6,301 nt of DNA from NCBI GenBank assembly GCA_023419995.1, contig JAEZXF010000171.1, positions 1 through 6,301 of the forward strand. The letters run 5' to 3'. The position numbers and the translations under genes were made by a program. The stretch's first letter is position 1. Every line of letters begins with the position of its first letter. Origin of the DNA: Pseudomonadota bacterium (lineage in GTDB: Bacteria; Pseudomonadota; Alphaproteobacteria; Rhizobiales; Rhizobiaceae). Below the pieces are notes generated by a model. The model did not search any database. It had not been told where the DNA came from and saw nothing but the letters and a program-made list of their open reading frames with translations. Below, one piece after another: positions 1 to 6,301 of this stretch.

Positions 1-1018
1 GGGCCTCGACGCGCTCGGCCTTCCCCTCGCTGGCCTCGCCGATCCGGCGGTCTGGGCGGCAGGGCTCGGCACCAGCTTCGGCCGCACCGTCGCCGCCATG
101 GTGGCGGCGCTGGTCCTCGCGGGCGCGTCGCACGCCGTGCCGCCGTCGCGTTCCGGCCGCCTCCTGTCGCTGGCGGGTCTGGCGCTGGGGGCTGCCGGTC
201 TCGCCCTGTCCGGCCATGCCAGCGCGGCCGCGCCGCAATGGCTGATGCGGCCGGCGGTGTTCCTCCACGCCGGGGCGATGGTGCTGTGGGTCGGCGCGCT
301 GGCGCCGCTCTGCCTGGCGCTGCGCGCCGGCGCCACCGACGCCGCTGCCGGCCTCGCCCGCTTCTCCCGCCTCATTCCCGCGGCGGTCACGGTCCTCGTC
401 CTGTCGGGCCTCGTGCTGGCGGCCGTGCAGGTCGAGGAGCCGGCCGCGCTCGCCGGCACGGCCTATGGCCGGCTGCTCCTCGCCAAGCTGGCGTTGCTGG
501 TTCCCCTGTTCGCGCTTGCCGCCCTCAATCGCTGGCGGTTGACCGGACCGGCCCTGCGCGCCGAGGCGCCGGCCCGCCGCCGGCTCGCGCGCTCCATCGC
601 CCTGGAGACCGCGATCGTGCTGGTCGTGCTCGGCATCGTCGCCGGCTGGCGCTTCACCCCGCCGCCGCGCGCGCTCGCCCTCGCCGCACGGCAGCCGGCG
701 GTCGTCCACATCCACACCGGCAAGGCCATGGCCGACGTGACGGTGACGCCCGGCCGGACCGGCCCCGTCGCCGTCTCGGCCTTCATCATGGACGGCGAGT
801 TCGGCCCGCTCGCCGCGCGCGAGGTGACGTTCGTGTTCTCGAACCCGGCCGCCGGCATCGAGCCGTTCCGCCGCAAGGCGCGGCAGGGCGACAACGGCAT
901 CTGGCGCGCCGACGGCATCGTCCTGCCGCTCGCCGGGACATGGGCCCTGCGCCTCGATATCCTCATCACCGACTTCGACATCGCCCGCATCCAGGGAGAG
1001 GTCGCGATACGGCCGTGA
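1..1018 (+). CDS. CopD-type copper resistance membrane protein, 5'-truncated by window edge
   Basis: This is the C-terminal 338 residues of a CopD/YcnJ-like inner-membrane protein thought to move or tolerate copper. The frame is open from base 2, and coding character precedes the first ATG (base 98), so that ATG is internal and the real start lies left of the window. Numbering from base 2, about six hydrophobic helices are visible, near residues 28-47, 54-75, 84-106, 123-143, 155-177 and 196-217. The CopD-family hallmark is a histidine-bearing helix (H89, motif FLHAGAMVLWVG), preceded by H72 in SGHAS. After the last helix comes a soluble domain of about 110 residues, predicted extracytoplasmic and beta-rich, opening with H236-I-H238. 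It resembles the YtkA/FixH-like tail of YcnJ-type proteins. The gene converges on the minus-strand HAMP gene with 30 bases between the stops. The CopD assignment is firm; copper import versus resistance cannot be decided here. Whether an N-terminal CopC domain exists cannot be seen. Confidence 0.85.
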   Translation, partial: GLDALGLPLAGLADPAVWAAGLGTSFGRTVAAMVAALVLAGASHAVPPSRSGRLLSLAGLALGAAGLALSGHASAAAPQWLMRPAVFLHAGAMVLWVGALAPLCLALRAGATDAAAGLARFSRLIPAAVTVLVLSGLVLAAVQVEEPAALAGTAYGRLLLAKLALLVPLFALAALNRWRLTGPALRAEAPARRRLARSIALETAIVLVVLGIVAGWRFTPPPRALALAARQPAVVHIHTGKAMADVTVTPGRTGPVAVSAFIMDGEFGPLAAREVTFVFSNPAAGIEPFRRKARQGDNGIWRADGIVLPLAGTWALRLDILITDFDIARIQGEVAIRP

Positions 1019-1048
1019 AGGCCGCGCCGGGCGTTTTCAGAATTGGCT

Positions 1049-1900
1049 CTAGGCGGCGATGTCGGCGTCCGGGCGCGGCGTCGCGGTCGCGGCTCCGCCG
1101 GGGCGGGCGAGGCCGGCGGCCTCGCGCAGCAGCGTCTGGCCGAGCGCCGAAAAGCCCTCGGCCGCTTCCATGTTGCGCCGCGAGGCGACCCCCACGCCCT
1201 CCATCGTGTGCCGCGCGATCGACAGTGCCTCGGCAGGATCCCTCGTGGCCAGCGCGTCGATGATGCGCAGGTCGGTCTCGATGCGCATCAGGAGCCGCTC
1301 CGCCCGCGTGCCCAGCCTGCCGGCCGCTTCGGCGAGCGCGGCGGCGTGCCCGTCGAGGCGCCCGCGCATCCCCGCGGCCTCGCCCGTCATCGCGGCGAGC
1401 GCGGCGGCGGTCGCGTTGAAGTCGCGGAGGAAGGTGTCGTAGGGCGCGGGCAGGGCCGTCTCGATCCGCGCCGTGTAGTCGCCATGCGCCAGCCGGCCGA
1501 TGCCGGCGCCCATCAGCTTCGCCACCGCGGCGTGGGCGCGCGCCGTGGCCTGGCGCGCGGCGAGCGCCTCGCGGCAGCGCTCGAGCGCCTGCGTCAGTTC
1601 GGCGGTCGCGCCGTCGCCCGAAGGCATGTTGGCATTGGCGAAGTCCTGCCGGTCGAGCCGGTCGAGCGCCTGCACCGCCGGCTTCAGCGCGCTGCGGATC
1701 GCCTCGCGCGCCGCGAGCCAGGTGACGGCGGCGACGGGCAGCGGCGCCAGGATCAGCAGCGGGACCGCGCGCGCCGGCCGGACGTGCCACGCCAGCAGAG
1801 CGCAGCACGAGACCAATGCCGCCGTCACCCCTGCGGCGACGGCGGTCGCGGCGGAGGCGGACAGGCGTCCGGTGCGCCCGTTTCCGGATATCGTTGCCAT
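1049..1900 (-). CDS. HAMP-domain membrane protein without recognisable output domain
   Basis: A 283-residue protein that I cannot name. The ATG at 1900 is the only good start in frame; a weak GGGAA lies 10 bases upstream. Residues 15-38 and 44-64 are two hydrophobic helices joined by a loop of about five residues, so there is no periplasmic sensor domain. Residues 63-114 look like a HAMP domain: P74 in the first helix and E101-L102 beginning the second. Residues 126-172 look like a second, divergent HAMP (LAHGDYTARIETALPAPYD, then RDFNATAAAL), a pattern seen in rhizobial chemoreceptors. The remaining 110 residues are Ala-rich and helical, with no glycine hairpin or methyl-accepting core of a chemoreceptor, no kinase boxes and no GGDEF. 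The tail is low-complexity (Pro, Ala, Thr, Asp). It lies 89 bases downstream of proC on the same strand, so it may be co-transcribed. It could be a degenerate chemoreceptor or a coiled-coil signalling adaptor; the function is unknown. Confidence 0.8.
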   Translation of the reverse strand: MATISGNGRTGRLSASAATAVAAGVTAALVSCCALLAWHVRPARAVPLLILAPLPVAAVTWLAAREAIRSALKPAVQALDRLDRQDFANANMPSGDGATAELTQALERCREALAARQATARAHAAVAKLMGAGIGRLAHGDYTARIETALPAPYDTFLRDFNATAAALAAMTGEAAGMRGRLDGHAAALAEAAGRLGTRAERLLMRIETDLRIIDALATRDPAEALSIARHTMEGVGVASRRNMEAAEGFSALGQTLLREAAGLARPGGAATATPRPDADIAA

Positions 1901-1956
1901 GCGCGCGATGTTCCCGCGATCGATGGAAACAGCCTTAGCCGTCCAAGCTTGCTCGA

Positions 1957-1979
1957 ACTTTGCGCCCCCGCACTTTGCG
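1957..1979. repeat. Direct repeat ACTTTGCG, 15-base period
   Basis: The 8-mer ACTTTGCG occurs at 1957-1964 and 1972-1979, in the 89-base gap between proC and the HAMP gene and about 57-79 bases upstream of the HAMP start. Two identical half-sites at a fixed spacing could be a regulator binding site. With only two copies it may equally be chance. Confidence 0.3.
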
Positions 1980-1989
1980 AGGCCTCGCC

Positions 1990-2811
1990 TCAGGCGGAGG
2001 GCCCGCGCAGCTCGACGGAGCGGATGCGCGCCGCCTCGACCGCCTCGGTGACCAGAGCCTTCAGCCGGTCCCCGCCCATCAGCACCGAGAGCGCCGCCGC
2101 CGTCGTGCCGTTGGGGCTGGTCACCTGCCGGCGCAGCTCGCCCGGCTCCTCCCGGCTTTCCGCCGCGAGGGACGCTGCGCCGTAGACCGTCTGCATGGCG
2201 AGCAGCTTCGCCGTGTCGGCGGGCAGGCCCGCGGCCTCGCCGGCCGCCGTCAGGCACTCGATGAAGTGGAAGACATAGGCCGGGCCGGAGCCGGACACCG
2301 CGGTGACCGCGTCCATCAGTCCCTCGTCGGCGATCTCTGTCACCTCGCCGCTGGCGGCCAGAAGGTCGCGCACGAAGCCGGCGGCGTCCGGCGCGACGTG
2401 CCGGTTGGCGACGGTGACCATCATGCCCTTGCCGATGGCCGCCGGCGTGTTCGGCATGCAGCGGATGACGGCAGCATCCGCGCCGAGCAGCTGCTCGAAG
2501 GCGGCGATCGGCGTGCCGGCGGCGACGCTGACATAGGTGGCGCTGTCCCGGAAGCGCGCATAGGCGGGGATGACGTCGAGGATCACCTGCGGCTTGACCG
2601 CGAAGACGACGAGGCGCGGCGCCACGTCCTCGCCGATGCCGCCGGCGTCCGTCAGCCCCGTCGCGCCGAGCGCCGTGGCCCTGGCGCGCAGCGCGTCGGC
2701 CGGCTCCACCACCAGCGCCTGCTGCGGCGCGAGCCTGCCCGAGGCGATCCATCCTTCAAGCATGGCGCGGCCCATATTGCCGCATCCGACGAGCACCACT
2801 GGTCCGGTCAT
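1990..2811 (-). CDS. proC: Pyrroline-5-carboxylate reductase
   Basis: This cytoplasmic enzyme (EC 1.5.1.2) reduces 1-pyrroline-5-carboxylate to proline with NAD(P)H, the last step of proline biosynthesis. The protein has 273 residues, normal for the family. The N-terminal Rossmann fold carries GCGNMG at residues 9-14, followed by FAVKPQ (70-75) and SVAAGTP (95-101). CMPNTPAAIGKG (118-129) and SGSGPAY (173-179) are the usual substrate and cofactor segments. The family signature lies in the C-terminal helical dimerisation domain, with VTSPNGTTAAAL at 230-241. No key residue appears missing. The start at 2811 was chosen because AAGGGAG (2820-2826, minus strand) sits 8 bases upstream; in-frame ATGs further out (2832, 2847) would put this ribosome site inside the gene and add residues not expected in the family. 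It is divergent from folD across 150 bases, and the HAMP gene follows 89 bases downstream. Confidence 0.96.
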   Translation of the reverse strand: MTGPVVLVGCGNMGRAMLEGWIASGRLAPQQALVVEPADALRARATALGATGLTDAGGIGEDVAPRLVVFAVKPQVILDVIPAYARFRDSATYVSVAAGTPIAAFEQLLGADAAVIRCMPNTPAAIGKGMMVTVANRHVAPDAAGFVRDLLAASGEVTEIADEGLMDAVTAVSGSGPAYVFHFIECLTAAGEAAGLPADTAKLLAMQTVYGAASLAAESREEPGELRRQVTSPNGTTAAALSVLMGGDRLKALVTEAVEAARIRSVELRGPSA

Positions 2812-2819
2812 CGCTGGGT

Positions 2820-2826
2820 CTCCCTT
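2820..2826 (-). promoter_or_regulatory. Ribosome binding site of proC
   Basis: AAGGGAG on the minus strand lies 8 bases before the ATG ending at 2811. It decides between three in-frame ATGs in favour of the shortest protein. Confidence 0.75.
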
Positions 2827-2851
2827 GTGCATGTGCCGTGATGCCATCGCG

Positions 2852-2865
2852 GGACGCCCGCGTCC
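2852..2865. repeat. Small inverted repeat in proC-folD spacer
   Basis: GGACG (2852-2856) and CGTCC (2861-2865) form a perfect 5-base stem with a 4-base loop. It lies 6 bases from the larger hairpin at 2870-2894. In DNA this GC-rich, stems of this size are common, so a role is uncertain. Confidence 0.3.
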
Positions 2866-2869
2866 AGTG

Positions 2870-2894
2870 GCCGCGCGCGACTTGCGCGCGCGGC
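2870..2894. repeat. Strong GC hairpin in divergent proC-folD spacer
   Basis: A perfect 10-base inverted repeat, GCCGCGCGCG (2870-2879) with CGCGCGCGGC (2885-2894), around the 5-base loop ACTTG. It lies midway between the two divergent start codons: 58 bases before the proC ATG and 67 bases before the folD ATG. It has no T-run on either strand, so it is not a classical terminator. It could be an operator dyad or a 5' leader structure for either gene. The dyad itself is directly visible; any function is inferred. Confidence 0.55.
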
Positions 2895-2951
2895 GCGGGG
2901 TTGCGCGTGCGCGCTAGGCGCGGGGATGCGATGGCGTGCCTTTGGCGCGAC

Positions 2952-2957
2952 GGAGGG
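2952..2957 (+). promoter_or_regulatory. Ribosome binding site of folD
   Basis: GGAGGG lies 4 bases before the ATG at 2962. It selects this ATG over the in-frame ATG at 2926, which would place the site inside the coding region. Confidence 0.8.
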
Positions 2958-2961
2958 AATC

Positions 2962-3861
2962 ATGACCCGGATTATCGACGGCAAGGTGGTCGCCGAGGAA
3001 GTTGTGGCGACGGTGAAGCGCGAGGCTGAGGCGCTCGCGGCGCAGAAGGGCATCTCCCCCGGCCTGGCCGTGATCCTCGTCGGCGAGGACCCCGCCAGCC
3101 AGGTCTACGTCTCCTCGAAGTCCAAGCGCGCCAAGGAGTGCGGCTTTCATTCCGTCCAGCACACGCTGCCGGCGGAGACGCCGCAGGCCGACCTTCTCGC
3201 GCTCGTCGGCCGGCTCAACGCCGATCCGGCGGTCCACGGCATCCTCGTCCAGCTTCCGCTGCCGGCCCACATCGACGCCGGCGCGGTCATCCAGGCGATC
3301 TCGCCCGACAAGGACGTCGACGGCTTCACCTTCGTCAATGTCGGCCGCCTCGGCACCGGCGAGCTCGACAACGCCTTCGTGCCGTGCCCGCCGGCCGGCG
3401 CGATGCTGCTGATCGAGCGGGTGCGCGGGCGCGACCTCTCCGGCCTCAACGCCGTCGTCGTCGGCCGCTCCAACATCGTCGGCAAGCCGATGGCGAGCCT
3501 GCTTCTCGCCGCCAACGCCACGGTCACCGTCGCCCATTCGCGGACGAAGGACCTGGCCGGGCTGTGCCGCACCGCCGACATCCTCGTCGCGGCGGTCGGC
3601 CGGCCGCAGATGATCCGCGGCGACTGGGTCAGGGACGGCGCCACCGTCATCGACGTCGGCATCAACCGCATTCCCGCGCCGGAGAAGGGCGAGGGCAAGA
3701 CCCGGCTGGTCGGCGACGTCGCGTTCGCCGAGGCCGAGGGCAAGGCCGGCGCGATCACCCCGGTGCCCGGCGGGGTCGGGCCGATGACCATCGCCATGCT
3801 GATGGCGAACACGCGGGTGGCGGCCTGCCGCGCGGCCGGCGTCGCGCCGCCGCGCTTCTGA
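2962..3861 (+). CDS. folD: Bifunctional methylene-THF dehydrogenase / methenyl-THF cyclohydrolase
   Basis: This cytoplasmic enzyme interconverts 5,10-methylene-THF, 5,10-methenyl-THF and 10-formyl-THF (EC 1.5.1.5 and 3.5.4.9), supplying formyl groups for purines and initiator tRNA and making NADPH. The 299-residue protein has normal family length. The catalytic domain carries [14 protein letters not shown] with Y49 and K53, matching the catalytic Tyr/Lys pair, then VQLPLP with Q97 and KDVDGF with D120. The NADP-binding domain has GRSNIVGKP (168-176) and IDVGINR. The C-terminal signature PGGVGPMT falls at 269-276. All expected active-site residues are present, so both activities are likely. 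The start at 2962 is fixed by GGAGGG just upstream and by the family N-terminus (DGK near residue 7). The VWA gene follows 94 bases later on the same strand. No convincing promoter was found in the very GC-rich leader. Confidence 0.97.
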   Translation: MTRIIDGKVVAEEVVATVKREAEALAAQKGISPGLAVILVGEDPASQVYVSSKSKRAKECGFHSVQHTLPAETPQADLLALVGRLNADPAVHGILVQLPLPAHIDAGAVIQAISPDKDVDGFTFVNVGRLGTGELDNAFVPCPPAGAMLLIERVRGRDLSGLNAVVVGRSNIVGKPMASLLLAANATVTVAHSRTKDLAGLCRTADILVAAVGRPQMIRGDWVRDGATVIDVGINRIPAPEKGEGKTRLVGDVAFAEAEGKAGAITPVPGGVGPMTIAMLMANTRVAACRAAGVAPPRF

Positions 3862-3888
3862 CGCCCGCGCGGCCCGCCACGCGCCCGC

Positions 3889-3917
3889 TTGCGGCATTGT
3901 CGCGGCTCGACTAGCTT
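3889..3917 (+). promoter_or_regulatory. Possible sigma-70-type promoter of the VWA gene
   Basis: TTGCGG (3889-3894) and TAGCTT (3912-3917) are separated by 17 bases and stand just upstream of the VWA ribosome site. Each hexamer matches the consensus at only three positions, but the stretch is less GC-rich than its surroundings and has correct spacing. A 5-base stem, CTTCC/GGAAG (3915-3919 with 3925-3929), overlaps it. This is a weak prediction only. Confidence 0.25.
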
Positions 3918-3955
3918 CCTTTGCGGAAGAGGCCAGTCACATTCAGGAGTCGCCT

Positions 3956-5605
3956 ATGACCGCATCGTGCAGGAGCATCCTCGCGGCCGGACTGCTTGCG
4001 CTCTCGACCGGGTTCGCGGCGGCGGCGGATCGCGCCATCATCGTGCTCGACGGGTCGGGCTCCATGTGGGGCCAGATCGGCGGCAAGCCGAAGCTGGAGA
4101 TCGCCCGCGAAACGCTGCGCACCGTGCTCGGCACGGTCCCGGCGGAGATGGAGCTGGGGCTGATGGCCTACGGCCATCGGCAGAAGGGCGTCTGCTCCGA
4201 TATCGAGCTGGTGGTCGAGCCCGGCCCCGGCACGGCCGCCGCCATCGCCGATGCGGCTGACGGCATGCGCTTCATCGGCATGACCCCGCTTTCGGAGGCG
4301 GTGCGGCAGGCGGCCGGCGCGCTGCGCTACACCGAGGAGAAGGCGACTGTCATCCACATCCCCGACGGCATCGAGACCTGCGACGCCGACCCGTGCGCGC
4401 TGGCCAGCGAGCTCGAGCAGTCGGGCATCGACTTCACCGCCCATGTCGTCGGCTTCGGCCTGTCAGACGAGGAGGGCCGGCAGGTCGCCTGCCTGGCCGA
4501 GAACACCGGCGGCAAGTTCATCCAGGTGGGCGACGCCGACACCCTCGCCGACGCGCTGACGGAGACGGTGGCGGCGGCGCCGGAACCAGAGCCGGAACCG
4601 GCTCCCGAACCCGAGCCTGAGCCGGCTGTCGAGTTCAACTTCGCGCCGACCATGGCGCTTTCGGAGGACAGCCCCGACCTCGGCGATGACGGGCAGAGCT
4701 GGGCGTTCTTCTCGGTCAATCCCGACGGCTCGCGCGGCTCGCATCTACGCACCGAATATCACGCCTGGAAAGGCGATCTCGAGCCCGGCGACTACATCGT
4801 CGTCGCCAGTCTCGGCCGCGCGGAGACCGAGCAGCACGTCACCATCGAAGACGGCAAGGCCGCGACGCCGCACTTCATCCTCGACGCCGGCCGGATCGTC
4901 ATTCGCCCGGTCGGCAGCGAGGGCGAGGACATACGCGATGACGCAGCGGTCCAGTTCGATTATCCCGGCGGCCAGACCACCGAATACGGCCTGGCGAGAG
5001 TGATCGTCCCGGCCGGCGAGCAGACGGTGAAAGTGACGATCGGCAAGGGCGCGGCGGTCGAGGCGTTCCGGCTCGCCGCCGGGCGCACCGAGGAGCGGAC
5101 CATCGTCGTCGGGGTCGGCCGCGTCGTGGCGAATGCCGAGTATGTTCCGGGTATGAAGGTCGACGCCGGCGGGCTCGCCGTGCGCGTCTTCAAGGCGACC
5201 AGGCGCATAGACGGCACGCGCGAGGACGTGACCTACGGCTACGGCCCCGACAATGCCTTCGACCTGCCGTCGGGTGATTATGTGCTTCACGCCGAGATGC
5301 AGGCGGCGCACGGCGAGGCCCCGTTCTCCGTTACGGTCGGCGGCCGGACCGAGGCCAGCGTCGTGCTCAATGCCGGCGTCCTCGCCATCGCCGCGCCCGA
5401 GGCCTCGGAGATCAGGGTCTACGCCGCCGCGAAGGACATTCAGGGCGACCGCGTCAACGTCGCCTACAGCTATGACGCCGCCTATCAGACGACGCTGAAC
5501 GCCGGCGACTATGTCGTGGTCGTCCGTCGCGGCGACGACCGTGCGGAAACGGAAGCGCCGGTCACCGTCAAGGCCGGCGAGCGCACCGAGATCGCCGTTC
5601 CCTGA
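3956..5605 (+). CDS. Secreted VWA-domain protein with four C-terminal tandem beta repeats
   Basis: A 549-residue exported protein of unknown function. Residues 1-24 form a Sec signal peptide ending in FAAAA, with cleavage likely before D25; C5 is not in a lipobox. Residues about 26-203 are a VWA domain with a complete metal-ion (MIDAS) site: D32-G-S34-G-S36, T110 in GMTPLSEA, and D137 in PDGIETC. Four cysteines (C80, C142, C147, C174) fit disulfides in an oxidising compartment. A Pro-Glu linker (209-223) follows, then about 320 residues made of four related beta-rich units, each containing a G-D/E-Y/Q turn at G278, G354, G440 and G517. AGGAG (3945-3949) lies 6 bases before the ATG. Its role is probably metal-dependent adhesion or protein binding at the envelope. 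It sits 94 bases after folD but need not share its function, and it converges on edd. VWA assignment is firm; the role is not known. Confidence 0.92.
   Translation: MTASCRSILAAGLLALSTGFAAAADRAIIVLDGSGSMWGQIGGKPKLEIARETLRTVLGTVPAEMELGLMAYGHRQKGVCSDIELVVEPGPGTAAAIADAADGMRFIGMTPLSEAVRQAAGALRYTEEKATVIHIPDGIETCDADPCALASELEQSGIDFTAHVVGFGLSDEEGRQVACLAENTGGKFIQVGDADTLADALTETVAAAPEPEPEPAPEPEPEPAVEFNFAPTMALSEDSPDLGDDGQSWAFFSVNPDGSRGSHLRTEYHAWKGDLEPGDYIVVASLGRAETEQHVTIEDGKAATPHFILDAGRIVIRPVGSEGEDIRDDAAVQFDYPGGQTTEYGLARVIVPAGEQTVKVTIGKGAAVEAFRLAAGRTEERTIVVGVGRVVANAEYVPGMKVDAGGLAVRVFKATRRIDGTREDVTYGYGPDNAFDLPSGDYVLHAEMQAAHGEAPFSVTVGGRTEASVVLNAGVLAIAAPEASEIRVYAAAKDIQGDRVNVAYSYDAAYQTTLNAGDYVVVVRRGDDRAETEAPVTVKAGERTEIAVP
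4580..4624 (+). repeat. Pro-Glu linker repeat in the VWA protein
   Basis: Fifteen codons (residues 209-223) alternate Pro and Glu with a single Ala interruption, separating the VWA domain from the C-terminal repeats. It should form a stiff, negatively charged spacer. Mixed Pro codons (CCG, CCA, CCC, CCT) and Glu codons (GAA, GAG) argue for selection at the protein level rather than recent DNA slippage. Confidence 0.75.
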
Positions 5606-5633
5606 GCAAGGTGGCCGGCCGAAAAGACGACGG

Positions 5634-5655
5634 GGGCGGCCACGTGCCGCCCTTT
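5634..5655 (+). terminator. Terminator-like hairpin between convergent VWA and edd genes
   Basis: GGGCGGC (5634-5640) pairs perfectly with GCCGCCC (5646-5652) around the loop CACGT, followed by TTT on the plus strand, 28 bases after the VWA stop. The short T-run makes it a weak intrinsic terminator for the plus strand. On the minus strand the stem is followed about 10 bases later by TTTT (5622-5625), so it may serve both genes. An alternative stem, GTGGCCG (5611-5617) with CGGCCAC (5637-5643), competes for the same bases. Confidence 0.5.
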
Positions 5656-5660
5656 CCGCT

Positions 5661-6301
5661 TCAGCCGAAGGCGGACGCGCCCATGTCGGCGCGCGACGCC
5701 AGCGCGCGGAAGCCGGCGAACAGCTCCCGCCCCATGCCGAAGCCGTTGGCCGCAAGGTCCGGCGCGGCGGCCGGGCGGGCGGCGAGCGTGGCGGCGTCCA
5801 CCAGAACCTCGAGCGTCCCCGCCTCGGCGTCGAGGCGGATGACGTCGCCGTCCTCGATGCGCGCGATCGGCCCGCCGTCGAGCGCTTCCGGCGTGACGTG
5901 GATCGCCGCCGGCACCTTTCCGGACGCGCCCGACATGCGCCCGTCCGTCACCAGCGCCACCTTGCGGCCGCGGTCCTGCAGCACGCCGAGCACGGTGGTC
6001 AGCCGGTGCAGCTCGGGCATGCCGTTCGCCTTCGGCCCCTGGAAGCGGACGACGGCGACGAAGTCGCGGTCGAGATCGCCGGCCTTGAAGGCGGCGTTGA
6101 GCGCGTCCTGGCTGTGGAAGACCAGCGCCGGGGCCTCGACCACCCGCTTCTCCGGCTTCACCGCCGAGGTCTTGACGATGGCGCGGCCGAGATTGCCGGT
6201 CAGCACCTTGAGGCCGCCGGTCGGCTGGAACGGCTTCGCCGCCGTCGTCAGCACCTTGTCGTCGCCGCTTCTCTCCGGCGCGGGGCGGCGGGAGACGGAG
6301 C
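5661..6301 (-). CDS. edd: 6-phosphogluconate dehydratase, C-terminal part (N-terminus beyond right edge)
   Basis: Edd (EC 4.2.1.12) dehydrates 6-phosphogluconate to 2-keto-3-deoxy-6-phosphogluconate in the Entner-Doudoroff pathway, in the cytoplasm, using an iron-sulfur cluster. About 212 C-terminal residues of a protein usually near 600 are visible. The frame stays open to base 6301, and the GTG at 6254 is internal. Edd rather than dihydroxy-acid dehydratase (IlvD) is shown by [12 protein letters not shown] (5916-5951), where IlvD has a different G-F-S-G-type loop. It is also shown by [20 protein letters not shown] and by the C-terminal [11 protein letters not shown]. The cluster cysteines lie in the unseen N-terminal part. 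In many alphaproteobacteria edd is the last gene of zwf-pgl-edd; the missing upstream side here (to the right) would hold those genes, which is inference. It converges on the VWA gene with 55 bases between the stops. Confidence 0.93.
   Translation of the reverse strand, partial: SVSRRPAPERSGDDKVLTTAAKPFQPTGGLKVLTGNLGRAIVKTSAVKPEKRVVEAPALVFHSQDALNAAFKAGDLDRDFVAVVRFQGPKANGMPELHRLTTVLGVLQDRGRKVALVTDGRMSGASGKVPAAIHVTPEALDGGPIARIEDGDVIRLDAEAGTLEVLVDAATLAARPAAAPDLAANGFGMGRELFAGFRALASRADMGASAFG

Noticed and set aside
1019..1048. Terminator between the convergent CopD and HAMP genes
   Set aside because: The 30-base spacer has a TTTT but no stem that would make a convincing hairpin.
238..1263. Plus-strand open frame overlapping the CopD gene in another frame
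   Set aside because: Low-complexity Arg/Pro/Gly translation; the CopD frame carries the real helices and motifs.
1043..2185. Long plus-strand open frame opposite the HAMP and proC genes
   Set aside because: Arg/Gly/Ala-rich translation without motifs, antisense to two well-supported genes; a typical artefact of very GC-rich DNA.
1049..2752. A 567-codon minus-strand open frame covering both the HAMP gene and most of proC
   Set aside because: Only its last 283 codons have membrane-protein and HAMP character. The upstream part is an Arg/Gly/Ala-rich wrong-frame reading of proC, which is fully explained in another frame. It is not a fusion.
2926..2961. Upstream ATG (2926) as folD start
   Set aside because: It would place the GGAGGG ribosome site inside the gene and add 12 residues not found in FolD proteins.
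2914..3897. Minus-strand open frame opposite folD
   Set aside because: Asp/Arg/Gly-rich shadow; the plus strand encodes a complete FolD with all catalytic residues.
4745..5755. Minus-strand open frame opposite the VWA C-terminus and reaching into edd
   Set aside because: No motif; it runs antisense to a coherent repeat protein and out of frame with edd.
5661..6301. Dihydroxy-acid dehydratase (IlvD) as identity of the right-edge gene
   Set aside because: The [10 protein letters not shown] loop and the GMGRELF C-terminus are Edd characters; the family is shared but the subgroup is clear.
1..6301. CRISPR array, tRNA/rRNA, insertion sequence or phage gene
   Set aside because: No regularly spaced repeats, no cloverleaf-like or rRNA-like sequence, no terminal inverted repeats or transposase frame were seen.

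Overview
The window is very GC-rich (third codon positions are almost all G or C), densely coding bacterial DNA. The protein sequences read as alphaproteobacterial, most likely Hyphomicrobiales (Rhizobiales). Support for this comes from an Edd C-terminus typical of that group, a HAMP-type protein whose second HAMP resembles those of rhizobial chemoreceptors, and a VWA protein of a type I associate with this order. The lineage is inferred from protein character, not from a marker gene.

Layout, left to right. (1) Bases 1-1018, plus strand: the C-terminal part of a CopD-type copper membrane protein ending in an extracytoplasmic beta domain; its N-terminus lies outside the window. (2) Bases 1049-1900, minus strand: an unnamed membrane protein with a two-helix hairpin and two HAMP-like segments but no recognisable signalling output. 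(3) Bases 1990-2811, minus strand: proC, pyrroline-5-carboxylate reductase. (4) Bases 2812-2961: a 150-base divergent intergenic region with a strong GC hairpin. (5) Bases 2962-3861, plus strand: folD. (6) Bases 3956-5605, plus strand: a secreted von Willebrand factor A (VWA) protein with a Pro-Glu linker and four tandem beta-type repeats. (7) Bases 5606-5660: a short convergent spacer with a terminator-like hairpin. (8) Bases 5661-6301, minus strand: the C-terminal third of edd, 6-phosphogluconate dehydratase of the Entner-Doudoroff pathway, running off the right edge.

Functionally this is a chromosomal housekeeping neighbourhood (proline synthesis, one-carbon metabolism, central sugar catabolism, copper handling) with two poorly characterised envelope proteins between the metabolic genes. 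proC and the HAMP protein are co-oriented with an 89-base gap and may share transcription. folD and the VWA gene are co-oriented with a 94-base gap. The genes do not form one pathway. I see no mobile element, tRNA, rRNA, CRISPR array or phage gene. The two items most worth following up are the output-less HAMP protein and the repeat architecture of the VWA protein; neither is a proven new system.
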